A DNA stretch of 16,840 nucleotides from Pullilachnospira_A gallistercoris (GTDB lineage: Bacteria; Bacillota; Clostridia; Lachnospirales; Lachnospiraceae), in contig DVHM01000035.1 in assembly GCA_018712125.1 (NCBI GenBank), positions 1-16,840 of the forward strand, written 5' to 3'. A program made the position numbers and the translations under genes. The notes beneath the pieces were generated by a model. That model saw nothing but the letters and a program-made list of their open reading frames with translations. It was not told where the DNA came from and did not search any database. Below are positions 7,102 to 14,825 of the stretch, piece by piece. Each line of letters starts with the position of its first letter. The first letter of the stretch is position 1.

Positions 7102-9740
7102 CGATTCCTCACTTTGCTCTGCAGTTCGTCCAGTTTATTCAGAGCTTCCATGGGCGTGATATTGGTGATATCCAGCTCCTCCAGCTCCTTTATGATGTCA
7201 TCGTTTTTGACAGTGTCGAAAAGGGACATCTGTCCCAGATCCACTTCGTCCAGCTTCTCCGGCTTTTTCGCCGCGTTGTCGCCGGACTGGGCGGCGATGT
7301 TTCTGGCCGTCTCAACAATATCGTTGGTGCTCAGTTCCTCTACGATCTGTTTTGCCCGCTCGATAACCGTATCGGGAAGACCTGCCAGCTTTGCCACCTG
7401 AATACCGTAGCTCTTATCCGCTCCGCCGGGGATGATCTTGCGCAGAAAGACAATGTCGTCCCCGTTCTCCTTCACGGCGATACAGTAGTTGTTCACGCCG
7501 TCCAGCTTGCCCTCCAGTTCCGTCAGCTCATGGTAGTGGGTGGCAAAGAGGGTTTTCGCGCCCAGCAATTTCGTATCGCTGATGTACTCCACCACCGCCC
7601 AGGCGATGGACAGGCCGTCGAAGGTGCTGGTACCCCGTCCGATCTCGTCGAGAATCAGCAGGGAATGGGAGGTGGCGTTGCGCAGAATGTTGGCCACCTC
7701 GTTCATCTCCACCATGAAGGTGCTCTGACCGGAAGCCAGGTCATCGGAGGCACCCACACGGGTAAAAATCCGATCCACAATACCGATATTGGCCTCTTTC
7801 GCCGGCACGAAACTGCCGATCTGGGCCATCAGAACAATCAGGGCCACCTGACGCATGTAGGTGGATTTTCCGGCCATGTTCGGTCCGGTAATGATGGATA
7901 CCCGGTGTTTCTGATTGTCCAGATAGACGTCGTTTTCAATGAACATATCGTTGGGGATCATCTTCTCCACCACCGGATGCCGTCCGCTCTTGATATCGAT
8001 GATGCCCTTTTTGTTCATCCTGGGCTTGCAGTAGTGGTTTGTCTCCGCCACGTAGGCCAGAGAGAGGAAGACATCCAGATTCGCCACCGCTTTGGCGGTC
8101 TTCTGAATGCGCTCGATCTGGGAGGCGATATGCTCCCTGATTTCCCGGAAATACTCGTACTCCAATGTGGTCAGTTTGTCTTCTGCCCCCAGAATTGTAT
8201 CCTCCAGCTCCTTCAGCTCCGGCGTAAAATAGCGCTCCGCGTTGGCCAGGGTCTGTTTTCGGATAAAGTAATCCGGCACCAGATCCTTGTAGGAGTTGGT
8301 AACCTCCAGGTAGTAGCCGAAGACCTTGTTGTATTTTACCTTCAGATTCTTGATTCCGGTCTTTTCCCGCTCCTTGATCTCCAGATCGGCAAGCCACTGT
8401 TTCCCTTTGGTCTTCGCGTCCCGGTAATGGTCGATATCCTCAGAATAACCGTCCTTTATAATGTCCCCGTCCCTTACCGAGATGGGCGGATCTTCGGAGA
8501 TGGACGCGTCGATCAGGGCGTGCAGATCCTCCAGGGGATCCAGATCCTCGCAGATCTGACGGAGCAGATCGCCCCGATAATCCGCAAGCAGGCTCTTGAT
8601 GGGAGGCAGCATGGCGATGGAGGTCTTGAAAGCCAGCAGATCCCTGGGATTGGCTGTCTGGTAGATGACTTTTGTCATGATTCGTTCCAGATCGTAGATG
8701 GGGTTTAAGTATTCCCGGAGCTCTTCCCTGGTAATCATCTGGCGGTTGATCTCCTCGATAGCCTTGTGGCGCCGAATGATCTCATCGTAATCGTTCAGTG
8801 GCTGCTCTATGTAACTGCGCAGGGTTCTGGCTCCCATAGCCGTTTTGGTCTTGTCCAGTACCCAGAGAAGAGAGCCCCGTTTCTGTTTCTCCCGGAGTGT
8901 CTCCACCAGTTCCAGATTTCTCCGGGTCGCGTGGTCCAGCATCATGTAGTTGCCATTGATGTAGGGACGGATGTGGGTCATGTGCTCCAGGGAGGATTTC
9001 TGAATCTCGTAGAGATACTTTAAGAGCGCCCCCGCCGCGATGGTGCCGATCTCGAACTCCCGGAGCCCGAGGCTTTCCAGGCTGTTGGTCTTAAAGTGCT
9101 TTAAGAGCAGATCCGTGGACAGTTTCTCGTCAAAATAGACCGCGTCCAGGGAGGAGACCACCAGATGAAGCCGTTCTCTGATCTCATCCAGCGGGAAACC
9201 GCTGACCAGAAAGGCTTCGTTGCAGACGATCTCCGAGGGATTGTACTTGTAGATCTCGTCCAGGAGTTTTTTGGAATCCAGCTCGGTGACCAGAAAATCC
9301 GCCGTTGTCACGTCTGCCACAGCAATGCCATACTTGTCGTCCACAAAGGCGATGCTCATAATGTAATTATTTTTCGTCTCGTCCAGCGCCATATTGTCGA
9401 TGTTGGTGCCGGGAGTCACAATGCGAACGACCTCCCGCTTGACCATTCCCTTGGCTTCCTTGGGATCTTCCACCTGCTCGCAGATGGCCACCTTGTACCC
9501 TTTGTTGACCAGTCTGGAGAGGTAATTGTCCAGAGCGTGATAGGGAATGCCGCACATGGGCGCCCGCTCCTCCATGCCGCAGCTCTTCCCCGTCAGGGTA
9601 AGTTCCAGCTCTCTGGATACCAGAACCGCGTCGTCAAAAAACATTTCGTAAAAATCGCCCAGTCGATAGAATAAAATACAACCGGGATTTTCCTTTTTTG
9701 TCTGCAGATAATGCTGCATCATCGGTGTGAATTCTGCCAC
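7095..9740 (-). CDS. mutS: MutS, DNA mismatch recognition ATPase
   Basis: Recognises mismatches and small loops and recruits MutL. The 881-residue product is a full MutS1: mismatch-contact motif F30-Y-E32 in LGDFYEMFFDDA, connector domain, core and clamp (about 250-590), and an ABC-type ATPase with Walker A TGPNMAGKST (618-627), the GASDDLASGQSTFMVEM signature (663-679), Walker B LLILDE (694-699) followed by IGRGTSTFDG, and the FATHYHEL switch (732-739). Near the C-terminus QMSLF (837-841) looks like a beta-clamp binding motif. The start is a GTG (9740-9738), giving an N-terminus MAEFTPMMQHYL that matches the family; GGAAAG lies about 4 bases upstream. The first in-frame ATG would remove six residues only. 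It follows the flavoprotein gene by 19 bp. Confidence 0.98.
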   Translation of the reverse strand: MAEFTPMMQHYLQTKKENPGCILFYRLGDFYEMFFDDAVLVSRELELTLTGKSCGMEERAPMCGIPYHALDNYLSRLVNKGYKVAICEQVEDPKEAKGMVKREVVRIVTPGTNIDNMALDETKNNYIMSIAFVDDKYGIAVADVTTADFLVTELDSKKLLDEIYKYNPSEIVCNEAFLVSGFPLDEIRERLHLVVSSLDAVYFDEKLSTDLLLKHFKTNSLESLGLREFEIGTIAAGALLKYLYEIQKSSLEHMTHIRPYINGNYMMLDHATRRNLELVETLREKQKRGSLLWVLDKTKTAMGARTLRSYIEQPLNDYDEIIRRHKAIEEINRQMITREELREYLNPIYDLERIMTKVIYQTANPRDLLAFKTSIAMLPPIKSLLADYRGDLLRQICEDLDPLEDLHALIDASISEDPPISVRDGDIIKDGYSEDIDHYRDAKTKGKQWLADLEIKEREKTGIKNLKVKYNKVFGYYLEVTNSYKDLVPDYFIRKQTLANAERYFTPELKELEDTILGAEDKLTTLEYEYFREIREHIASQIERIQKTAKAVANLDVFLSLAYVAETNHYCKPRMNKKGIIDIKSGRHPVVEKMIPNDMFIENDVYLDNQKHRVSIITGPNMAGKSTYMRQVALIVLMAQIGSFVPAKEANIGIVDRIFTRVGASDDLASGQSTFMVEMNEVANILRNATSHSLLILDEIGRGTSTFDGLSIAWAVVEYISDTKLLGAKTLFATHYHELTELEGKLDGVNNYCIAVKENGDDIVFLRKIIPGGADKSYGIQVAKLAGLPDTVIERAKQIVEELSTNDIVETARNIAAQSGDNAAKKPEKLDEVDLGQMSLFDTVKNDDIIKELEELDITNITPMEALNKLDELQSKVRNRW

Positions 9741-9759
9741 GTTCTTTCCGTCCTGTTCT

Positions 9760-11376
9760 CTAGTCTTCTGTGATTTCGTATTTCTGTAATATTTTTTCCG
9801 CTGTCTTCAACCCGTCCATGGCCGCGGATGTGATACCGCCCGCGTAGCCGGCGCCCTCGCCGCAGGGGTACAACCCCTCCACATTGCTGTAAAAGCGCTC
9901 GTCCCGACAAATGCGCACCGGCGAGGAGGTACGGCTCTCGATCCCCGAGAGGATCGCGTCGTCCCGGTCGAATCCGTGGATCTTTTTCCCGAAAAGCTCC
10001 ATTCCCGCCAGGAAAGCCTCATTGCATTCCGCCGACAACAGTTCCTGAAGCGGAGCAAAGTCCGCGGCGCCCTTTGCCATGGACGCAAATGCCCCGTAAC
10101 CGGTGGAGACGCGTCCTCTTCGGAAATCTCCGAAGAGCTGCTGTGGAATCTTCCCGCCACAGAGGGCGAAGGCCCGTTCCTCCAGGCCGCGCTGATATCG
10201 CACGCCGCTTAAAGGATCGCGCTTGTCAAACTCCCGCTCTCCCACGGAGACGACGATGGCGCTGTTGGCGTTTGCCGAATTTCTGCCGGAATAGCTCATG
10301 CCGTTGACCACAAGACGTCCCGCTTCCGAGGAGGCATTGACCACATAGCCTCCGGGGCACATGCAAAACGAGTAGACACCCCTGCCGTTTTGCAGCTTTG
10401 TGGCAAGTTTGTAGGGGGCCGGGGGCAGATGGATATCGCCAGGCTGAAGCCCGTACTGGCTCTCGTCGATCATCTTCTGGGGATGTTCGATGCGAAATCC
10501 CACAGCGAAATCCTTTGCTTCCATATGCACACCCGCGCGCTGGAGCATCTGAAAGGTGTCCCGGGCGCTGTGGCCGATAGCCAGCACCCCATCCCGGCAG
10601 AAAAATCGCTCCTCTCCCGCTCCAAAGCCCGCAAGGGATCCGTTCTCGATCAGAAGAGCGTCCACACAGGTCTCAAAGCGCACCTGTCCGCCCAGACGAC
10701 AGATTTCCTCCCGGATTCCGGATACAATGCCGATGAGAAGATCCGTTCCGATATGGGGTTTTTGATCCCACAGGATATGTTCCGGCGCTCCGAAACGCAC
10801 AAAAGTCTCCAGGACAAAGCGGTTTCTCCCGTCCTTATCCTTTACCAGCGTGTTCAATTTGCCGTCGGAAAAGGTTCCGGCACCGCCCTCCCCGAATTGG
10901 ACATTGGAGGCGGGATCCAGCATGCCTGTCTCCCAGAAGGCGGTCACGTCCCTGAGACGCTGCTGCGCCGGTCGGCCGCGTTCGAGGAGAATCGGGCACA
11001 GGCCCCACAGAGCGAGGAGATAGCCGCAGAAAAGTCCCGCGGGGCCTGTACCGACAATAACCGGAGAAGGCATCTGTTTTCGGCTGGAACCTTTCCGGAA
11101 GGCTGCCGGGGAAAAGGCGTAGGTCACCGCATTCGCCCGGGAAATGTTCGGACGGTTTTTCCGACGGTTTAAAATTTTCTCTTCTCTGTCGCCGCAGTCC
11201 GCCCAGACCGTGTACACTGAATAAAGGGCCGGTTTTTTCCGGGCGTCAATGGACTTTTTCCGTATTTCCATGTGAAGGATATCCTGAGGCCGGCAGCCCA
11301 GCTCTTTGGCGCAGGCAGCAATCAGAGCTTCCTCCTTTGCGTTTACCGGCAGTTTTACCTGTTGTATCTGAATCAT
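9760..11376 (-). CDS. FAD-dependent dehydrogenase-like protein (COG2509 type)
   Basis: Uncharacterised NAD(P)/FAD-dependent oxidoreductase family; no substrate can be named. The 538-residue product has an N-terminal alpha/beta domain (1-100, starting MIQIQQVKLP), then a dinucleotide-binding motif PVIVGTGPAGLFCGYLLAL (105-123), FGEGGAGTFSDGKLNTL (161-177), an ILAIGHSARDT-like segment (read here as VLAIGHSARDTFQML), and a C-terminal YPCGEGAGYAGGITSAAMDG FAD-closing motif. A longer in-frame start at 11445 exists, but I chose ATG 11376: it has AGGAG 7 bases upstream, forms an ATGA overlap with the stop of the upstream flavoprotein gene, and gives the usual N-terminus. The overlap implies translational coupling of the two flavoproteins. 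It lies immediately upstream of mutS. Confidence 0.88.
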   Translation of the reverse strand: MIQIQQVKLPVNAKEEALIAACAKELGCRPQDILHMEIRKKSIDARKKPALYSVYTVWADCGDREEKILNRRKNRPNISRANAVTYAFSPAAFRKGSSRKQMPSPVIVGTGPAGLFCGYLLALWGLCPILLERGRPAQQRLRDVTAFWETGMLDPASNVQFGEGGAGTFSDGKLNTLVKDKDGRNRFVLETFVRFGAPEHILWDQKPHIGTDLLIGIVSGIREEICRLGGQVRFETCVDALLIENGSLAGFGAGEERFFCRDGVLAIGHSARDTFQMLQRAGVHMEAKDFAVGFRIEHPQKMIDESQYGLQPGDIHLPPAPYKLATKLQNGRGVYSFCMCPGGYVVNASSEAGRLVVNGMSYSGRNSANANSAIVVSVGEREFDKRDPLSGVRYQRGLEERAFALCGGKIPQQLFGDFRRGRVSTGYGAFASMAKGAADFAPLQELLSAECNEAFLAGMELFGKKIHGFDRDDAILSGIESRTSSPVRICRDERFYSNVEGLYPCGEGAGYAGGITSAAMDGLKTAEKILQKYEITED

Positions 11377-12635
11377 CTGTTCTCCTGTCTGTCTGCGGCC
11401 TCCGCCGCGTGATATCCGGCCACGTATCCGCTGGACCAGGCCCACTGCAGATTGTACCCGCCGCAGATTCCGTCAATATCCACCGTTTCCCCCGCGAAAT
11501 AGAGCCCGCCGCAGAGACGGGATTCCATGGTTTCCGGAATCAGTTCCGCCGTGGAGACGCCTCCCGCCGTGGTCTGGGCAAAGTCGTATCCTCTGGTCCC
11601 GGTCACGGATACGGGAAATGTTTTGATCGCCCGCGCGAGGCGCCCCGCGTCCTTATCCGTCAGAGCTGAGAGCTCCCGGGTCGGATGCAGACCTGCCGCC
11701 TGGCAGACGCAGCCGTGGAGTTTGCGGTTGAGGAGTCCCAAAAGAGCGTCCCCCACCGTCCGGTTTTTGGCCGTGTGAAACATGCGCACGGCCAGCATAT
11801 GCGAGAATTCCGCCATATCTTTCTCCGGGAAGAAGTCCAGTTTTGCCTCCACGCGTTTTCGACGATCCAGAGCCGCCGCGGCAAAGCGGCTGACCTGAAA
11901 GACCGGAATGCCGGAGATGCCGTCCTTTGTCAGCTGAAGTTCCCCCTCGTCCTCGCATTCCAGATGACCGTCCACGTAGAGGGACACACGCCCCCTCGCG
12001 CGCACACCGGCCCACTGGGAGAGAAATTTCCCCTTCGCGGTCAGGGGCACCAGAGAGGGATGGGTGGGAACGATTCTGTGTCCGAAGGCTTTCGCCGCCC
12101 GCAGGCCGAATCCGTCAGAACCGGTTTTCGGCGCCGCCAGCCCTCCCGCAGCCACAATGCATGTGCAGGCTTGGAAGTGGTCGGTCTCTGTGGCAATGAG
12201 AAAACGGCGCCCTCTCTTTTGGATTGAGACTGCCCGCTGCCCGCAGGCAATGGACACGCCCAGCCGGCGAACCTCCGCCTCCAGAATTTCCTGCACAGCG
12301 GACGCCTGGCCGCTGTAGGGATAGTAATATCCGTCACGCACGAAAGGATAGATCCCCAACTCTGCGAAAAGGGATACCAGCGCGGTTTTGTCAAACCGAG
12401 AAAAGACCGGCATCACAAAAGCAGGGTCATCTCCCCGGTAAAAGGAGATCCCCTGTTTTTCATTGGTATAGTTACATTTTCCGTTGCCGGTGGAAAGCAG
12501 CTTCTTTCCGGGCCGGTCATTCTGTTCCAGCAAAAGGACGGATGCCTGCCGCCTCGCGGCCGCAATCGCCGCCAGCATACCGGAAGCTCCGCCGCCGATG
12601 ACGGCTACCTGGTAAACCTTATCCTCTGTACGCAT
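11373..12635 (-). CDS. BaiN/HI0933-family NAD(P)/FAD-dependent oxidoreductase
   Basis: Flavoprotein of the HI0933/BaiN family (COG2081). Some members have been linked to bile-acid or C=C reduction, but most have no proven substrate, so none is assigned. The 420-residue product begins with the FAD Rossmann motif VYQVAVIGGGASGMLAAIAA (7-26), then LLLEQNDRPGKKLLSTGNGKCNYTN (34-58), the family signature, and ends with GLYFAGETVDIDGICGGYNLQWAWSSG, the FAD-closing segment. The open frame extends to 12680, but the region upstream of 12635 holds a promoter (-10 on the second possible ATG), so ATG 12635 is the likely start. Its ribosome binding site is weak (GGTG, 6 bases upstream). The 3' end overlaps the next flavoprotein gene by 4 bp. 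Confidence 0.9.
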   Translation of the reverse strand: MRTEDKVYQVAVIGGGASGMLAAIAAARRQASVLLLEQNDRPGKKLLSTGNGKCNYTNEKQGISFYRGDDPAFVMPVFSRFDKTALVSLFAELGIYPFVRDGYYYPYSGQASAVQEILEAEVRRLGVSIACGQRAVSIQKRGRRFLIATETDHFQACTCIVAAGGLAAPKTGSDGFGLRAAKAFGHRIVPTHPSLVPLTAKGKFLSQWAGVRARGRVSLYVDGHLECEDEGELQLTKDGISGIPVFQVSRFAAAALDRRKRVEAKLDFFPEKDMAEFSHMLAVRMFHTAKNRTVGDALLGLLNRKLHGCVCQAAGLHPTRELSALTDKDAGRLARAIKTFPVSVTGTRGYDFAQTTAGGVSTAELIPETMESRLCGGLYFAGETVDIDGICGGYNLQWAWSSGYVAGYHAAEAADRQENR

Positions 12636-12651
12636 TTTTTTCACCAGACAC

Positions 12652-12680
12652 ATTGTAGCACAAGGATTTGGCAAGGGCAA
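12652..12680 (-). promoter_or_regulatory. Predicted sigma-A promoter of the flavoprotein-mutS-mutL-miaA unit
   Basis: Read on the minus strand: -35 TTGCCC (12675-12680), an exactly 17-bp spacer, and an extended -10 TG-C-TACAAT (hexamer at 12652-12657; 5 of 6 to consensus). Transcription would begin near 12645, leaving only about 10 nt before the ATG at 12635. The hexamer overlaps an upstream in-frame ATG (12653), which therefore cannot be used from this promoter. This separates the flavoprotein-mutSL-miaA genes from the envelope genes upstream, although no terminator lies between them. Confidence 0.7.
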
Positions 12681-12703
12681 GAATGAACCTTCCCGTCGGC
12701 GCC

Positions 12704-13087
12704 TTATGAAGAATGATTCTCAAGAAAGTCATACAGTGTGCGCTCGTCCGTAAAGGAGAGACCCTGCTGAATCTGCTGTCTGGTCGCCTCATCCAGCATA
12801 TCGTAGCGGATATCCGTATAGGCGTAGAATGTTCTGTCCGCTCCATAGTATACGGAGAGGTAGCCGTCCTCCACCACGAGGTAGTAGCGCTGTTCCCGGT
12901 TCTCCCCGCTTGTGGGGAGAGTGGAGGCGGCATCCTCCCCCTCCTCCCCTTCCCTGTCCTCCCGGATCAGAACCATCTCCTTTTGGCTGTCCTCCTCGGG
13001 GGCGGAGGCCAGTCGAACAAGGATGATACCGGCGGCAAACACCAGAATCAGGGCAAGAAAAATGCAGATACGTTTTTTGTTCATCAT
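12704..13087 (-). CDS. Small membrane-anchored protein with BofC-like C-terminus
   Basis: Not firmly recognised. The 127-residue product has a basic N-terminus (MMNKKRIC), a single hydrophobic segment (about 8-26, signal peptide or anchor), an acidic low-complexity stretch (about 30-60, rich in Glu/Asp), and a C-terminal domain starting at RYYLVVEDGYLSVYYGADRT and running through YTDIRYDMLDEATRQQI to the end FLENHSS. From memory this pattern (Y-x-V-x-x-x-D-G-x-x-x-V-Y, then T-D, then a final L-E-x-x-S-S) resembles the C-terminal domain of BofC, which in Bacillus restrains the SpoIVB protease during sporulation; the BofC N-terminal domain is absent. Several in-frame starts exist; ATG 13087 has GGTGAT at good spacing. 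It follows the flippase gene by about 38 bp. Function is a hypothesis only. Confidence 0.72.
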   Translation of the reverse strand: MMNKKRICIFLALILVFAAGIILVRLASAPEEDSQKEMVLIREDREGEEGEDAASTLPTSGENREQRYYLVVEDGYLSVYYGADRTFYAYTDIRYDMLDEATRQQIQQGLSFTDERTLYDFLENHSS

Positions 13088-13125
13088 AATCATCACCAAA
13101 AACAGTATCTGCAATTTTTTTGTAT

Positions 13126-14790
13126 TTATTTCATGAGACGCAGTTTTTTTGCAATATTTACCAGAAGATACCCCTTCGGAAACCGCTTGAGATCCTCCTC
13201 TGTCAACCCCTTCATCAGAAGCAGAGCCACGGCGTAAACGGCGACGCCGACGATGATGGAGACAATCGTAGCCACCGCGTTATATCCTGACAGAAGCTCC
13301 AGCAGGCGATAGCTTCCGAAAACGGCAACGCCCATGACGGCGGAGGCCGCTATGGGAACCAGATAGGTCGTTTTCAGGTTCTGTCGGGTGCCGCTGTAGC
13401 GGCGGACAGCCAGGCCGTTCAGCACGCACATGCACAGAGCGTAAAAGGCATTGGCGAGAACCACCGCGAAAATGTTCAGGTGGAAGAATAACATACATCC
13501 CACCAGAAATACGATGTGAAGCACCAGAGCCACAGCCGCGTTTTTGACCGGTACCTTCAGCCGGTCGATTCCCTGAAGCAGTCCGTTGGACAGGGTAGAC
13601 AGGGAGTAGAACACAACGGCGATGGCACCCGCCATCATCATCTGTCCGGACAAAGGATCCGCGTCATTGAAGAGCAGCCGCATGATAGGCTGGGCGAGAA
13701 CTGCCATTCCCACGGCGCAGGGGATCGCGATGACCATGATAAACCGGGTGGAGGAATGGATCTGGGTCCGCACGCTCTTCTTCTCCCCCGCGTGGAAAGC
13801 AGCCGTCAGACTGGGAACGCAGGAGGCGGACATGGCCGACGCGATGGAGACCGGCACGTTGATCAGGACCTTGTACTGACCGGTAAACACGCCCCACCAC
13901 TCGCTGATCTGTGTGGCGTCATACCCCTGCAGATGGGCGATATTCTTGAAGATACCGTTGTCGATGATGGAACTGATATTGTAGATGGTGGTGCTGAGAA
14001 GGACAGGGATCGTCGTCAGGATCAACACCTTCATCATGGTTCCGAAAGCCTCCTTGACCTTGGTTCTGTCCCTGCGCACTTTTCGAAGGAAACGTCTGCG
14101 GAAGGTGACAAAGACAAAGAGAATAAAGATCAGCGCCGCGGCGGCTCCCGCCAGGGTACCGGCCGTTCCTCCGGCCGCCCCGTAGGCTGCGGCGTAGGCA
14201 TCCTCATCCCCGAGGACAGCGCCCACTTTCGCCCCGTAGGAGAACAATAGCCAGGCGGCCACCACACTGACCACCGCGTTCATGATCTGCTCGGCGATCT
14301 GGGAGATGGCGCTGGGCATCATGGTGTTGAGGCCCTGGAAAAAGCCCCGGAAGACCCCGACGATAGCCACAATCAGCAGTGTGGGCGCCAGAACCTTTAA
14401 GGCGATGCTGCTTAGAGGCGTCTTTAACAGCGTGCCGGTAAAGAAGTCCGCGCCGAAGTAGACGATGGCCATGGCAGCGGTTCCGCTGACGCCCGCGAAG
14501 AGCAGGGATCCCTTGAGTACCCGGTAGGCATCCTTTGCCTGGCCTTTTGCCATTCTCGCAGCCACCAACTTCGACACCGCCAGCGGCAGGCTGTAGGAGG
14601 AAATCAGGAGAATGATGTTGTAGATCTCATAGGCGGTACCATAGAAATCATTCCCCGTTTTTCCGATGATAGCCGTCAGCGGCACCCGGTAGACCAGCCC
14701 GATAATCCGGCTGATAATGGAGGCCGCCGCCAGAATCGTGCCCTGCAGCAGAAACCCTGTATCGCTTTTTCTGATATTTTTGTTGCTCAT
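13126..14790 (-). CDS. MurJ/SpoVB-family (MOP superfamily) lipid-linked precursor flippase
   Basis: Polytopic protein of the polysaccharide-export/MurJ branch of the MOP superfamily, expected to move lipid-linked wall or polysaccharide precursors across the membrane. The 554-residue product shows about 14 hydrophobic segments. The N-terminal pattern GFLLQGTILAAASIISRIIG, then VYRVPLTAIIG and later SSYSLPLAVSKLVAARMA, matches B. subtilis YtgP (MurJ) and SpoVB types; GFFQGLNTMMPSAISQIAEQ (149-168) is also typical. An Ala/Gly-rich stretch (198-220) is within normal variation for a membrane segment. I chose ATG 14790 over 14817 because it has GAGGA 8 bases upstream, while the longer start has no SD. 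Whether it is the vegetative MurJ or a sporulation SpoVB paralogue cannot be settled here. It lies 35 bp after the DUF3048 gene. Confidence 0.9.
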   Translation of the reverse strand: MSNKNIRKSDTGFLLQGTILAAASIISRIIGLVYRVPLTAIIGKTGNDFYGTAYEIYNIILLISSYSLPLAVSKLVAARMAKGQAKDAYRVLKGSLLFAGVSGTAAMAIVYFGADFFTGTLLKTPLSSIALKVLAPTLLIVAIVGVFRGFFQGLNTMMPSAISQIAEQIMNAVVSVVAAWLLFSYGAKVGAVLGDEDAYAAAYGAAGGTAGTLAGAAAALIFILFVFVTFRRRFLRKVRRDRTKVKEAFGTMMKVLILTTIPVLLSTTIYNISSIIDNGIFKNIAHLQGYDATQISEWWGVFTGQYKVLINVPVSIASAMSASCVPSLTAAFHAGEKKSVRTQIHSSTRFIMVIAIPCAVGMAVLAQPIMRLLFNDADPLSGQMMMAGAIAVVFYSLSTLSNGLLQGIDRLKVPVKNAAVALVLHIVFLVGCMLFFHLNIFAVVLANAFYALCMCVLNGLAVRRYSGTRQNLKTTYLVPIAASAVMGVAVFGSYRLLELLSGYNAVATIVSIIVGVAVYAVALLLMKGLTEEDLKRFPKGYLLVNIAKKLRLMK

Positions 14791-14825
14791 GCGCTCTTCC
14801 TCTTCTCCTGTGGTCATTGCGTCGG

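Noticed and set aside
5668..8708. Very long plus-strand open frames (577 and 548 codons) opposite mutL and mutS
   Set aside because: They are His/Gly/Arg-rich translations with no domain, covering conserved motifs on the other strand. A mirror effect of codon use is the simplest explanation.
11377..11445. Longer N-terminus of the COG2509-like protein (start at 11445)
   Set aside because: The extra 23 residues are Arg/Gly-rich and out of family. ATG 11376 has AGGAG and an ATGA overlap.
12636..12680. Longer N-terminus of the BaiN-like protein (ATG at 12680 or 12653)
   Set aside because: The extra residues are not family-like, neither start has an SD site, and the region carries the promoter.
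12665..12703. Possible terminator after the BofC-like gene (GGGAAG ... CTTGCCC)
   Set aside because: The stem is only six pairs with a bulge and no U-run follows; the same bases form the -35 region of a better-supported promoter.
14136..14199. Ala/Gly-rich stretch in the flippase considered as a repeat expansion
   Set aside because: It lies at a hydrophobic segment, and small-residue-rich helices are usual in this transporter family; no DNA-level tandem repeat is evident.
10390..14250. Plus-strand open frames opposite the flavoprotein and flippase genes (for example 10390-11172 and 13516-14250)
   Set aside because: Low-complexity translations with no motif; the minus-strand genes are complete and conserved.
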